Numbered from the stretch's first letter, positions 21,271 through 31,204 are shown. The stretch: 32,734 bases of DNA from an uncultured Clostridia bacterium (GCA_944332315.1 CALVJT010000013.1:1-32734), one strand, 5' to 3'. A program made the numbers and translations. Notes: generated by a model not told the origin, from the letters alone.

Positions 21271-23466
21271 CTAGCTCAAGTTTTGCTGATTAATTTCAAC
21301 AAAAATGGATACTTTTTTATCTTTGTTTTGATCGACAATAGAATATATTTTTTGAATAATTTCGTTGTGCAAGGCAGTTTTATATCGCATTAAAATTTGG
21401 TATCTAAATTTATTTTGTATGCGTTTTACTGGCGAATTCATTGCTTCCAAATAGTACACATCACTGCCATAATTTTTCAATAAATCTTTGACCTTAAAGT
21501 AGACACTCGATAAATTTTCCTTGATGCGCAGTTCGTCATCCCCCACAAAAAGTAGGCGCACCATTTTAGAAAAAGGTGGAAAGTTTGTAACAGCCCTAAG
21601 GTTTATTTCTTTTTCAAAAAAACCTTTATAATCGTTTTCAACCGCTTTGCGATAGACAAAGTGCTTTGGGGAATATGTTTGTAGCACAACAATGCCTTCC
21701 TTATCCGCGCGCCCACTGCGCCCTGCAACCTGCGTTATCAACTGATATGTGCGTTCATTACTGCGAAAATCGGAAAAATGCAGACTCATATCGGCATCTA
21801 TAATTCCTACAAAGGAAACATCCGGAAAGTCGTGCCCCTTTGCCACCATTTGTGTGCCAACCAATATACTAGGTTTATGTTGTGCAAAATCTCTTAAAAT
21901 TTCGATATGAGAATTCTTTTTCTTTGTGGTATCGTTGTCCATTCTAAAAATAGGCACATTAGGAAAGGCTTTTTTTAGTTCCTCTACCACTCGTTGAGTG
22001 CCGATGGCGCCCTGCCTTATTTTATCGCTTCCGCACAAAGGACACTTAGTTAGCACCTTAAAGCGCTTACCGCAAAAGTGGCACTTTAGTTGATTATCCT
22101 CTTTGTGTAGCACCAAAGAAACATCGCAATCTGTACATTTTGCAACATACCCACATTCGGTACAGCGCATAAATGAGGAATAGCCTCGCCTATTTATAAA
22201 GACAATTGCCTGATTTTTTGCCTCAACGCACTTTTGCAGTTCATCCTGAAATTTATATGAAAACGGAGATGTGTTGCCCCTTGAAACTTCGGCACACATA
22301 TCTACTATATAAATTTTAGGCATATTGTGTTTGTTTACTCTTTCGGTCATAGTAAGCAACTGAAGTTCGCCATTAACAGCGCGCTGGTAGGTTTCCAGGC
22401 TCGGAGTGGCACTGCCCAAAATGAAAGTAGCTCCATCCAAACTTGCTCTAAACTCTGCCACCTCGTGCGTGTTGTAGCGCGGGTTACTTTCGCTAACATA
22501 GCTAGAATCGTGTTCCTCATCAATAATAATAGCACCGATATTTTCGAGTGGCACAAAAATAGCCGAGCGCACACCAACCGCTATTTTTGCCTTACCGCTC
22601 CTTAACCTTTGCCATTCATCGTACCTTTCGCCAGAGGAAAGCCCGCTATGCAATATTGCCACGCTATCTCCAAAACGCGATGTTAAATTAGCCATAACTT
22701 GCCCTGTTAAAGAAATTTCTGGCACAAGCATAATGGCTGTTTTATTGTTTTTAAGGCAGTCCTCTATAACTCGGGTATAAATTTCGGTTTTACCACTGCC
22801 AGTTACTCCGTGCAAAAGAAACTTGCCACCTTTGTTTGCAAAAATAGCATTTAGAACCTGTTGTTGCGTTTCAGTTAATTTTACATTTTTGGCTTCAACA
22901 TCGTATACTTTAGGGCGCCTATCGACAAATTTTTCGACAACTTTTATAACTCCCTTTTGTTGTAGCGCTGTAACTGCCCCGCGCGAAAAGGTTTGACATA
23001 CTTTAGTGTAGTCTGCCACAGGATTAGCCCGCATATAGCACAGTAAATTGTGTTGTTGATAGGCGTTCTTTCGTATATCAACAGCAGCATCATTTTGCTT
23101 ATAAGCATCCACTAAAACTACAAAGTTTTGTACCTTTTCGTGCACTCTGCCCCCTCGCATTTCGGCGGGCAAAAATAGGCGCAAAATATCTACCATACGC
23201 AAATGGTATGCAGTTTTCATATAATTGGCAAGTTCAAAAAGATTTTGCTTTATAACGGGTTCGGGCGTTATTATATCAAATACGCTTTTGAGTTTATCAG
23301 CAGGAACATCGGTACTATCTTTTAGCCTAATGCAAAAACCCTCTATCACTTTATTGCCAAAAGGGACTCGCACCATTTGCCCTTTTTGCAGTCCCTCTAT
23401 AGCTTTATAATCGAAAATTTTATCAACAGACTCATTAGACAAGTCGACAATGACCTCTGCTATCAT
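21271..23466 (-). CDS. priA: PriA, primosomal helicase
   Basis: A 731-residue superfamily 2 helicase that restarts stalled replication forks. The N-terminal 3'-end binding domain is followed by Walker A HGVTGSGKTEIY (about 217-228), the DEEH box, and a zinc region with four CxxC pairs (CTECGYVAKCTDC, CHFC, CPLC). The helicase C-lobe carries VAGRSGRADK. GAGGAAT within the end of rpoZ serves as ribosome site, 6 nt after the rpoZ stop. Length agrees with the family (730-800). Confidence 0.97.
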   Translation of the reverse strand: MIAEVIVDLSNESVDKIFDYKAIEGLQKGQMVRVPFGNKVIEGFCIRLKDSTDVPADKLKSVFDIITPEPVIKQNLFELANYMKTAYHLRMVDILRLFLPAEMRGGRVHEKVQNFVVLVDAYKQNDAAVDIRKNAYQQHNLLCYMRANPVADYTKVCQTFSRGAVTALQQKGVIKVVEKFVDRRPKVYDVEAKNVKLTETQQQVLNAIFANKGGKFLLHGVTGSGKTEIYTRVIEDCLKNNKTAIMLVPEISLTGQVMANLTSRFGDSVAILHSGLSSGERYDEWQRLRSGKAKIAVGVRSAIFVPLENIGAIIIDEEHDSSYVSESNPRYNTHEVAEFRASLDGATFILGSATPSLETYQRAVNGELQLLTMTERVNKHNMPKIYIVDMCAEVSRGNTSPFSYKFQDELQKCVEAKNQAIVFINRRGYSSFMRCTECGYVAKCTDCDVSLVLHKEDNQLKCHFCGKRFKVLTKCPLCGSDKIRQGAIGTQRVVEELKKAFPNVPIFRMDNDTTKKKNSHIEILRDFAQHKPSILVGTQMVAKGHDFPDVSFVGIIDADMSLHFSDFRSNERTYQLITQVAGRSGRADKEGIVVLQTYSPKHFVYRKAVENDYKGFFEKEINLRAVTNFPPFSKMVRLLFVGDDELRIKENLSSVYFKVKDLLKNYGSDVYYLEAMNSPVKRIQNKFRYQILMRYKTALHNEIIQKIYSIVDQNKDKKVSIFVEINQQNLS

Positions 23467-23472
23467 TTTGCT

Positions 23473-23679
23473 TTATTCCTCACTTGGCACTACAATACCA
23501 GCCTCGATTTCCTCTAGTGCTTGGGTGATTTCCTTTTTATCCCCCGGTGCAGTTTGAGCGCCCTCAAAGAAAACTTTGCTGGCAATTTCTTTTGCGCGCT
23601 TTTCTGCTAAAATACATAACTTATATTTGTTGTTACCTGTTCTTTTGAGTAAAGACTCAATAGGTGGTTCTATCATCAT
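23473..23679 (-). CDS. rpoZ: RNA polymerase omega subunit
   Basis: A 68-residue omega subunit, which helps assembly and stability of RNA polymerase. The conserved core is YKLCILAEKRAKEIA, followed by the acidic tail EALEEIEAG-like motif (ITQALEEIEAGIV). Two ATG codons in tandem follow AGGAGAA. It sits between gatB (14 nt) and priA (6 nt). In B. subtilis it is between gmk and coaBC upstream of priA, neither of which is here. Confidence 0.92.
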   Translation of the reverse strand: MMIEPPIESLLKRTGNNKYKLCILAEKRAKEIASKVFFEGAQTAPGDKKEITQALEEIEAGIVVPSEE

Positions 23680-23693
23680 AATAATATGTTCTC

Positions 23694-25127
23694 CTAATCT
23701 AACATTTCTTTAATTAATTTGCTTGCAATTTGAGCGTTGGCTTTGCCTTGGGTGCGTTTCATTAACTGCCCTATAAAGAACGAAAGCGCTTTTGCATTGC
23801 CTGATTTATAATCTTGCACTGATTGAGGGAACTCGTTAATAAGTTCTTGAAGCATTGATTTGATTTCGTCCTCGTTATTATTTTGGGCCAAACCGCGTTC
23901 CTCAACAAGTTTTTGACAATCTGCATTATTTAGCCAAATTTCATCAAACAAATCCCTGCAAATTGCTTGACTAATTTTGCCACTTTCGTACATTTGCATT
24001 AAGTTTGCAAAGTTTTGAGGGTCGATAGGTATATCTAAATCGTCACTTTCCTCGTTTTCCTTAACTTTTTTAAGTACTGTTGTTAGGATAAAGTTACAAA
24101 TAAATTTAGGTTTATTAAAATATGATACTACTTTATCAAAGTATTTTACCAAATTCAAATCGTTTGTCAAAACTTTAGCATCGTACTCACTTAAGCCAAG
24201 TTCGTTTACATAGTATTCAATCTTTTCATCCCTCAGCTTTGGCATAGTGCTTTTGACTTCGTCAACCAAACTGCGCTCTATCCTAAAAGGTAGCAAATCT
24301 GGGTCTGGAAAATATCTGTAGTCCTGCGCATCCTCTTTTCGGCGCATAGAAAAACTGCGGTTTCTTGCATCATCCCACCTGCGCGTTTCCTGCACAACTT
24401 GTTCGCCCTCGTCAAGAAGTCTACTTTGTCTTTTTATTTCATACTCTATGGCTCTTGCCACCGAGCGGAACGAATTGAGGTTTTTCATTTCGGCGCGCAC
24501 GCCCAATTCGTTAGAGCCTTTTGGTTTTAGCGAGATATTTACATCGCAACGCAATGACCCCTGCTCCATTTTGCAATCGGATACTTCAATGTACTGCAAG
24601 ATGTTCCTTAATTTAGATAGATATGCTACGGCCTCCTCGGCGCTAGACATATCGGGCTCGCTTACAATTTCGATTAATGGCACGCCACCACGATTGTAAT
24701 CTATCATAGTGCCACCAATTTTAGAATTGTGGATGAGTTTGCCCGCATCTTCCTCTAGGTGTATTCTATTTAATCTAATAAACTTTTTTTGCCCTTGGGC
24801 ATTTTCAATTTCTACTCCGCCACCAATGCATATTGGACGAACCGCTTGCGATATTTGGTATGCTTTTGCTAAATCTGGATAAAAATAATTTTTCCTTTCA
24901 AAAATTGCTATATCGTTAATTTTACTGCCGACAGCCAACCCTGCTTTGATTGTCATTTTTACCGCTTCTTTATTAGGAATAGGTAAAGCACCCGGCAAGC
25001 CTATACAAACAGGACAACAATGTGTGTTAGGCTCTCCCTTAAATTCGTTTTTGCAACTGCAGAAAACTTTTGATTTTGTTTTAAGTTCGGAGTGAACTTC
25101 CAATCCTATAACTACATCATATTCCAT
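23694..25127 (-). CDS. gatB: GatB, Asp-tRNA(Asn)/Glu-tRNA(Gln) amidotransferase subunit B
   Basis: A 477-residue kinase-like subunit that activates the mischarged aminoacyl group with ATP before amidation. It shows GLEVHSELKTKSK, the zinc-site cysteines CSC and CCPVC near 23-41, and PLIEIVSEPDM. The C-terminal GatB/YqeY tRNA-binding tail is about 330-477. It shares one base with the gatA stop (TAATG), with AGAGGTG as ribosome site. Complete at the usual length (about 476). Confidence 0.97.
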   Translation of the reverse strand: MEYDVVIGLEVHSELKTKSKVFCSCKNEFKGEPNTHCCPVCIGLPGALPIPNKEAVKMTIKAGLAVGSKINDIAIFERKNYFYPDLAKAYQISQAVRPICIGGGVEIENAQGQKKFIRLNRIHLEEDAGKLIHNSKIGGTMIDYNRGGVPLIEIVSEPDMSSAEEAVAYLSKLRNILQYIEVSDCKMEQGSLRCDVNISLKPKGSNELGVRAEMKNLNSFRSVARAIEYEIKRQSRLLDEGEQVVQETRRWDDARNRSFSMRRKEDAQDYRYFPDPDLLPFRIERSLVDEVKSTMPKLRDEKIEYYVNELGLSEYDAKVLTNDLNLVKYFDKVVSYFNKPKFICNFILTTVLKKVKENEESDDLDIPIDPQNFANLMQMYESGKISQAICRDLFDEIWLNNADCQKLVEERGLAQNNNEDEIKSMLQELINEFPQSVQDYKSGNAKALSFFIGQLMKRTQGKANAQIASKLIKEMLD

Positions 25128-26581
25128 TATTTTACACCTCTAATTGAATAGCAATTTTTCTCAAAGTAATCTGCAACATTATATAGGATGCTTTCGCTAA
25201 ATCTATTACCTATTAATTGCATCCCAAGTGGCATACCGTTTTGCGCTACCCCGCAAGGAACGGATATTGCAGGCAATGTAGCTATATTTACGGGAACTGT
25301 AAATATGTCATTTAGATACATCTCTAGCGGATTGTTCACTTTTTCGCCAATTTTGAATGCCGAAGTTGGCGCAGTTGGGGATAAAATTACATCGCACAAA
25401 TTAAATGCATCGGCAAATTCGCTTATAATAAGGTTTTGCACAGCCTTTGCTTTATTGTAGTACGCATCAAAATATCCACTAGAAAGCACAAAATTGCCTA
25501 GCATAATACGGCGCTTTACTTCGTTACCAAAGCCTTGAGTTCTAGACTTAAAGTAAAAATCTATAACATCGTTATACTCTTTTGTAGCAACGCCATACTT
25601 GATGCCATCAAAGCGCGCTAGGTTTGAAGCTGCCTCTGCGCTAGAAAGCACATAGTACACTGCAAGCGCATCCTTAATATGCGGCAAAGTGATATCTACA
25701 ATTTCGGCGCCATTAGCCTTAAAAAATTCAATGGCGTTTTCGATGCTTTTTACTACATCTTGGTTTTGCAAAGATTCAAAAAACTCTTTTGCGTAGCCAA
25801 TTTTTAGCCCTTTAATAGAGTTCTTAAAGGAGGTTTGGTAGTAACTTTCCTTTTGATGCTTTGCCGAAGTAAATTCGTTGCTATCGTAGCCTGCAATGCA
25901 ATCTAAAATTAAGGCATTATCGCGCACGGTTTTAGTTATTGGCCCAACTTGATCTAGTGATGAAGCAAATGCAACTACACCATACCTTGAAACAAGCCCA
26001 TAGGTTGGTTTTAAGCCCACAACGCCACAAAAAGATGATGGTTGCCTTATAGAGCCACCTGTATCAGTACCAAGTGCGCCGAAGCATTGGTCTGCGGCAA
26101 CTGCGCTAGCAGAGCCACCAGATGAGCCCCCAGGGACATAATCAAAATTCCTAGGGTTATGCACTACGCCAAAAGCACAAGTTTCGCTTGAACTGCCCAT
26201 AGCAAATTCATCCATATTAGCCTTGCCAATAACTATTGCCCCTGCTTGCAACAGTTTATCTACAACAGTAGCATTGTATGGTGATTTATAGTTCTCAAGG
26301 AATTTAGAGGAACAAGTTGTGTAGGTGCCTTTCATAGAAATGTTATCCTTTATTACTATAGGCACGCCTGCAAGCGGAGAAAGTTTTTCGCCCCTAGCCC
26401 TTTTATCATCTACCTCAGTTGCAGATTTTAGTGCGCTTTCGCTACACACCTCGTGCAAAATGTTGTATTTTTGCGTAGAGCTGATAGCATCCAAACTTGC
26501 CTTAACTAGTTCTACCGAACTGATGCTTTTATCGGCAAGCATTTTGCTAACATTTTCGAGTGATTCATTCATAATTTCCAT
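25127..26581 (-). CDS. gatA: GatA, glutaminase subunit of the GatCAB amidotransferase
   Basis: A 484-residue amidase-signature enzyme that releases ammonia from glutamine. The Ser-cisSer-Lys triad is visible as Lys78 (PIVIKDN), Ser153 (GGSSGGSASA) and Ser177 (GTDTGGSIRQPSSFCG). It starts 1 nt after the gatC stop, with GGTGG upstream; a second ATG three codons in is also possible. The presence of gatCAB implies that glutaminyl- and/or asparaginyl-tRNA is made indirectly in this organism. Confidence 0.97.
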   Translation of the reverse strand: MEIMNESLENVSKMLADKSISSVELVKASLDAISSTQKYNILHEVCSESALKSATEVDDKRARGEKLSPLAGVPIVIKDNISMKGTYTTCSSKFLENYKSPYNATVVDKLLQAGAIVIGKANMDEFAMGSSSETCAFGVVHNPRNFDYVPGGSSGGSASAVAADQCFGALGTDTGGSIRQPSSFCGVVGLKPTYGLVSRYGVVAFASSLDQVGPITKTVRDNALILDCIAGYDSNEFTSAKHQKESYYQTSFKNSIKGLKIGYAKEFFESLQNQDVVKSIENAIEFFKANGAEIVDITLPHIKDALAVYYVLSSAEAASNLARFDGIKYGVATKEYNDVIDFYFKSRTQGFGNEVKRRIMLGNFVLSSGYFDAYYNKAKAVQNLIISEFADAFNLCDVILSPTAPTSAFKIGEKVNNPLEMYLNDIFTVPVNIATLPAISVPCGVAQNGMPLGMQLIGNRFSESILYNVADYFEKNCYSIRGVK

Positions 26582-26582
26582 A

Positions 26583-26867
26583 CTATTCCACCACCGTTGG
26601 CGCTACAAAGTAGCCATTATAATTTTTAGGCGCATTGCCAATAACATCATCGTTAGATAAAGATGGTTTTACTTCATCCTCGCGCAGTTCATCGAACTCG
26701 CGAATGATAGTATTATCCTTAACTTGGCTTGTATCGACTTTTTGTAATTCGTTTACATAGTTTAGTATAGCCGTAAAATCGGCAGAAAACTTACCTAGCT
26801 CCTCCTCGCTAAAATTTAAGCGAGATAGAGTTGCTAGATGTTTAATCTCATTTTCAGTAATTTCCAT
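26583..26867 (-). CDS. gatC: GatC, amidotransferase subunit C
   Basis: A 94-residue subunit that wraps around GatA and stabilises the complex. It has the standard opening EITENEIKHLATLSRLNFSE and the later LREDEVKPSLS segment. The ATG at 26867 is preceded by TTGGAG; an in-frame TTG there is part of the ribosome site, not the start. First gene of the gatC-gatA-gatB-rpoZ-priA-rlmN-rsgA-rpe operon, with gaps of 1-14 nt or overlaps throughout. Confidence 0.95.
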   Translation of the reverse strand: MEITENEIKHLATLSRLNFSEEELGKFSADFTAILNYVNELQKVDTSQVKDNTIIREFDELREDEVKPSLSNDDVIGNAPKNYNGYFVAPTVVE

Positions 26868-26887
26868 AGTTTTCTCCAATGTCTAAA

Positions 26888-26916
26888 AGTATATCACAAA
26901 AATAAAAAATATTCAA
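26888..26916 (-). promoter_or_regulatory. Sigma-A promoter of the gatC-to-rpe operon
   Basis: On the minus strand TTGAAT (26911-26916), 17 nt, TATACT (26888-26893). Its -35 box lies inside the right arm of the terminator of pcrA-ligA, so end and start signals of two operons overlap. Confidence 0.85.
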
Positions 26917-26944
26917 GTAATTGAACTTATACCCGAATATTTTT
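26900..26944 (-). terminator. Terminator of pcrA-ligA
   Basis: On the minus strand arms AAAAATATTC / GAATATTTTT enclose a small inner pair AAGT/ACTT, followed by a T-rich tail. The left arm begins in the ligA stop codon. Confidence 0.75.
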
Positions 26945-28892
26945 ATTTTATTTTATTCATAAATTCCGATTCTGTCATAATAGGCACGCCGAGAGTTTGT
27001 GCTTTTATTAATTTAGAACCTGCGTTATCGCCTGCAAGCACAAAAGATGTGTTTCTAGATACCGATGATGACACTTTGCCACCACGCGCCTCAATTTCAT
27101 TAGTAGCCTCATCGCGGGTAAAGTTTTCTAGTGTGCCAGTTAAAACAAATGTCATACCGCTAAAAATTCCGCTAGAAATTTTTTCCAAACTTTGCGGTTC
27201 TACCCCGCGCTTTTTTAGTTCCTGCAACAGGTGTACATTATTTTTATCTGCAAAAAAATCAATTATACCTTGTGCAGTAATTTCGGCAATATCCTCGATA
27301 TCAATTAATTCCTCGTAGCTTGCGCTTGCAAATTTATCAAATTCGCCAAAGTGTTTGGCTAAATCTTTAGCAGTGGTTTTGCCTATATTTTTAATGCCGA
27401 GTGCATAAATAAATTTATCTAATGTAGGAGTTTTAGAGTTTTGGATATTTTCAAATACATTATTAGTCTTTTTATCCTTAAACTTATCTAGTTTTAGTAA
27501 ATCTGATTTATCTAAATCGTACAACTCATAAGGATACCTTATATTAAAGGTGTTATAGAAGGTATCTATAGTTTTTTCTGATACCCCTTCTATGTTCATT
27601 GCATCTTTAGAGCAAAAGTGCACAATGCGCTTTTTTATTTGCGCGGGACATCCCCAAGTGTTTGTGCAGTAGGTTTCGATATCCTCTTGCTTTAGGGGCA
27701 TACCACAACTAGGGCAAGTGGTAGGCATTATAATTTCCTTGCTTTCAGGCGTATCAGTTGCTAGCCCCATTATTTCGGGGATAACTTCGTTGCTTCTGCG
27801 CACAAATACATAGGAATTAATTTTTATGTGTTTGCGCTTTATATCGCTATAATTATTTAGCGTAGCGCGCTGTATTGTGGCGCCAGCCAAAAATATCGGT
27901 TCTATTATGGCAAGCGGAGTGATTTTGCCAGTGCGCCCCACTTGAAAACGCACATCCAGCACCTTGCTTGTCAATTCCTGCGGGGCAAATTTGTAAGCTA
28001 TTGCAAACTTTGGAAAGCGCGATGTATGCCCAAGTTCCTTGCAGGTATTAAAATCGTTTATTTTAAGCACAACTCCATCTATTAATATATCAATAACATC
28101 CTTTTCCTTATCAACGCTATCAATAAGGCTAGAGATTTCATCAAAACTTTCAACTATTTTATTTGCCTCGTGCACCTTAAAACGATTTTGCTTCAAAAAC
28201 TCAAAAACTTGTTTTTGGCTGTTCAATTCTTTGCCTTCAATATAAGGCACTGCATAAAAATACATATCTAAGTTTCGCTCTTTTGTTATTTGCGGATTTA
28301 GATTTCGAATTGCCCCCGCCGCCGCATTACGCACATTTTTAAGTGGTTCGCTGTTTCGCTGATTGTACTTTTCGAGTTCCGATTTTAGCATTATAGCTTC
28401 GCCCTGCACTATAACGGTGTTTTTATATGGTATTGATAAAGGAATGCTTTTTATGGTTTTTACTTGATTTGTAACCACTTCTCCAATAATGCCGTTTCCG
28501 CGCGTCATAGCCTTGGTGAACACTCCATTTTCGTACAAAATTGTAATAGTTAAGCCATCAAATTTGTATTCAAACGAAAATTCAGTTTGCGGGTACTTTG
28601 CCATAATTTCATCGTACCACGCCTTTAATTCCTCTTTCGATTGGCGCTTATCTAGGCTATATAGTGGCACTTTGTGCGGTTCTTTTTCAAAATTAGAGGT
28701 AACCTCTGCCCCAACCCTTTTGCTTGGAGAATCGTCAAAAGCAAAATTGTATTGCTTTTCTAAATTCATTAATTCATCTAGCAATTTATCGTACTCGGCA
28801 TCACTTATAGTAGGGTTATCGAGTATATAATAGTTATAGTTGTGTAAATTGATTTGTTCAATCAATTCTCTCATTCTAGATTTATAGTCCAT
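26943..28892 (-). CDS. ligA: NAD-dependent DNA ligase LigA
   Basis: A 649-residue ligase sealing nicks in replication and repair with NAD. Domain Ia (about 1-65, with YYILDNPTISDAEYD) binds NMN, and the adenylated lysine lies in EYKFDGLT (Lys110). An OB fold, a four-cysteine zinc finger (CPSCGMPL, then CTNTWGC, about 390-420), helix-hairpin-helix repeats and a C-terminal BRCT domain (about 575-649) follow. AGGTGA precedes the ATG, 8 nt after the pcrA stop. The adjacent pcrA-ligA order is common in Firmicutes. Confidence 0.97.
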   Translation of the reverse strand: MDYKSRMRELIEQINLHNYNYYILDNPTISDAEYDKLLDELMNLEKQYNFAFDDSPSKRVGAEVTSNFEKEPHKVPLYSLDKRQSKEELKAWYDEIMAKYPQTEFSFEYKFDGLTITILYENGVFTKAMTRGNGIIGEVVTNQVKTIKSIPLSIPYKNTVIVQGEAIMLKSELEKYNQRNSEPLKNVRNAAAGAIRNLNPQITKERNLDMYFYAVPYIEGKELNSQKQVFEFLKQNRFKVHEANKIVESFDEISSLIDSVDKEKDVIDILIDGVVLKINDFNTCKELGHTSRFPKFAIAYKFAPQELTSKVLDVRFQVGRTGKITPLAIIEPIFLAGATIQRATLNNYSDIKRKHIKINSYVFVRRSNEVIPEIMGLATDTPESKEIIMPTTCPSCGMPLKQEDIETYCTNTWGCPAQIKKRIVHFCSKDAMNIEGVSEKTIDTFYNTFNIRYPYELYDLDKSDLLKLDKFKDKKTNNVFENIQNSKTPTLDKFIYALGIKNIGKTTAKDLAKHFGEFDKFASASYEELIDIEDIAEITAQGIIDFFADKNNVHLLQELKKRGVEPQSLEKISSGIFSGMTFVLTGTLENFTRDEATNEIEARGGKVSSSVSRNTSFVLAGDNAGSKLIKAQTLGVPIMTESEFMNKIK

Positions 28893-28900
28893 AATTCACC

Positions 28901-31153
28901 TTATAGTAATGTCAAAGGAGATACATCAAAAGTCAAGTTCTTTATTCCTACATCCTCAAAATCAATGATTATAACATTCATAGATTGCAGTTTAGAGGTA
29001 TCTATAATTGTGCCAATTCCAAAGCGCGGATGCTCCACCTGTGCCCCCACAACAAATCCATCGCTAGATTTTGATAAAGATTCAAACGAAAAGCTGTTTT
29101 GTCCAATATTGCTTTGGGTATTATTTGCATCTGCATTCAAAGCGTAGTTAGTGTATGCGTCATCCTGAATTGCGTGCGATTCATAGCGGTTATTTGAGCC
29201 CAAACTAGGTTGTCTATCTAAATTGTATCCCAAATTAAAGCTTACAAACTTTATGTTGCCCATACCGCGCAATTCATCCAAAAAGCGCGATGGCATAAAG
29301 CGCCGAACACTGCCATACTTAAATCTACTATCACACCTAGATAAAAACAGCCTTTCTTTTGCCCTTGTGACGGCAACATAAAATAGGCGCCTTTCCTCCT
29401 CTATGTCATTTTCACTATTTTCGCGCAGAATAGGAAAGTTTTCATCCTCAAGCCCAACAACAAAAACAGCCCTAAATTCTAGCCCCTTTACCGCGTGAAC
29501 GGTGGCTATTACTACCGAATCCTGAGATTCATCCCGCTCATCAGCATCGCTTAAGAGCGTTATGGCTTGCAAGTACTCCGAAAGTGAGTCCTCAGGGTAT
29601 ATTTTTGCGTAGTTATCAACCGATGCTAGCAACGAATCGATGTTGGCTATACGGCTTTCATCCTCGGCGGTATCTTTTTCTAAGTAAGCCTCTTTTATTC
29701 TTGCCCTTAAAATAACTTCTTTTACAAAATCTAGCAAAGGCATCATATTTTGTTTATCAATTAGGTCTATCATTAAATCTCTAAAAGGCAAAACCTTATT
29801 TTTTAAAGATGTTGACAATGTATCGCCAAAAGCTTTTAGATAGTTAAATATGCTCATATTTTGCGCATCAGCAAGCGCGCGCAGTTGATTTATGCTCGAC
29901 GAGCCTATACCGCGCTTTGGAAAATTTATTATTCTTAAAAGGCTTTCGTTATCTAAGTTATTGACAATTAGTTTTAGGTATGCCAAAACATTTTTAATTT
30001 CTGCCCTTTCGTAGAATTTCATACCGCCAAGCACTTTGTATGGTATGTTTGCGTGTAGCAAACCCTCCTCTATGGAACGGCTCATTGCGTTGTAGCGCAT
30101 AAGCACGGCAATATCTTTATAATTAAAACCCTGCTTTATAAGCTCGCCAATGCGCCTAGCCACGAAGCCTGCCTCCTGCACATCGTTGTAGCCCACAAAC
30201 AACTCTATCGGCTCGCCAGTAGGATTTTGCGTGTAGAGCACTTTATCTAGCCTTTGCGCGTTGTTTTTTATAACCCTATTTGCAACATCAATTATGTTTT
30301 TTGTGCAACGATAGTTTTGCTCTAGTTTATACACTTTTACATCTCTAAAATCCTCTTTGAAATCAAATATGTTTTGTATGTTTGCCCCACGCCATCCATA
30401 AATACACTGGTCCTCATCCCCAACAACCATAATGTTGCCGTACTTTTGACAAAGTATTTTTGCTATCTCGTACTGCACACGGTTAGTATCCTGAAATTCA
30501 TCAATGTGTATGTAATGAAAGCGCTCTTGATACTTCTCTCGCGCCTCGGCATTTGTTTGTAGCAACTCTAATGTTTTTATTAGCAAATCATCAAAATCAA
30601 AAGCATTGTTCTTTTTTAGTTCCTCCTGATACATTGCGTACACTTTTACAATGCTTTCTATCTCGTGCAAATATGCAAAGGCTTGCGCGTACTGAGCGGG
30701 CGATAGATTTTGATTTTTAGCATTACTAATGTGGTATGCCATTGTTTTTTTGAGTTCCTCATCTAGGTTTTGCGATGCTAAAATTTGCTTTATTATACTT
30801 TCTTTTTCCTGTTCGCCGTATATAGAAAAACTTTTAGTGTACCCAAGTTTATCGGCAAACTGCCTTAAAATGCGCACGCACATAGAGTGGAATGTGCAAA
30901 CCCACATATCTTGACAATCGTATGTTATGCGCTCCACACGCTCCTTCATTTCGGATGCCGCTTTGTTTGTAAAGGTTATAGCTAGTATGTTATATGGATG
31001 TACCCCATTTTGTATAAGGTACGCTATCCTGTGCGTCAAAACACGCGTTTTGCCACTGCCTGCGCCGGCTGTAACTAATACAGCCCCTTCTGTTTGCAGT
31101 ACAGGGGCTCGCTGTTCATCATTAAGTGTATTAATTAAATCAATATTTTCCAT
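28901..31153 (-). CDS. pcrA: PcrA/UvrD-family DNA helicase
   Basis: A 750-residue superfamily 1A 3'-5' helicase for repair and rolling-circle replication. It has Walker A TAGAGSGKTRVLT (28-40), Walker B IHIDEFQDTN, QNYRCTKNI (motif IV region), VIATVHAVKGLEF (motif V) and VAVTRAKERL (motif VI). The C-terminal tail (about 690-750) contains the RNA-polymerase-binding type motif VEHPRFGIGTI. The start is ATG 31153: the -10 box TATAAT ends 6 nt before it and there is no ribosome site, so the message appears to be leaderless. A TTG six codons upstream falls inside the promoter. Confidence 0.95.
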   Translation of the reverse strand: MENIDLINTLNDEQRAPVLQTEGAVLVTAGAGSGKTRVLTHRIAYLIQNGVHPYNILAITFTNKAASEMKERVERITYDCQDMWVCTFHSMCVRILRQFADKLGYTKSFSIYGEQEKESIIKQILASQNLDEELKKTMAYHISNAKNQNLSPAQYAQAFAYLHEIESIVKVYAMYQEELKKNNAFDFDDLLIKTLELLQTNAEAREKYQERFHYIHIDEFQDTNRVQYEIAKILCQKYGNIMVVGDEDQCIYGWRGANIQNIFDFKEDFRDVKVYKLEQNYRCTKNIIDVANRVIKNNAQRLDKVLYTQNPTGEPIELFVGYNDVQEAGFVARRIGELIKQGFNYKDIAVLMRYNAMSRSIEEGLLHANIPYKVLGGMKFYERAEIKNVLAYLKLIVNNLDNESLLRIINFPKRGIGSSSINQLRALADAQNMSIFNYLKAFGDTLSTSLKNKVLPFRDLMIDLIDKQNMMPLLDFVKEVILRARIKEAYLEKDTAEDESRIANIDSLLASVDNYAKIYPEDSLSEYLQAITLLSDADERDESQDSVVIATVHAVKGLEFRAVFVVGLEDENFPILRENSENDIEEERRLFYVAVTRAKERLFLSRCDSRFKYGSVRRFMPSRFLDELRGMGNIKFVSFNLGYNLDRQPSLGSNNRYESHAIQDDAYTNYALNADANNTQSNIGQNSFSFESLSKSSDGFVVGAQVEHPRFGIGTIIDTSKLQSMNVIIIDFEDVGIKNLTFDVSPLTLL

Positions 31154-31159
31154 ACGCTC

Positions 31160-31187
31160 ATTATAGCACAAAATTAAAAGCAGTCAA
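31160..31187 (-). promoter_or_regulatory. Sigma-A promoter of pcrA-ligA, predicted leaderless
   Basis: On the minus strand TTGACT (31182-31187), 16 nt, TATAAT (31160-31165). Six bases follow and then the ATG, so the expected first transcribed base is the A of the start codon. Confidence 0.82.
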
Positions 31188-31204
31188 AACATTTTAACGC
31201 GCTT

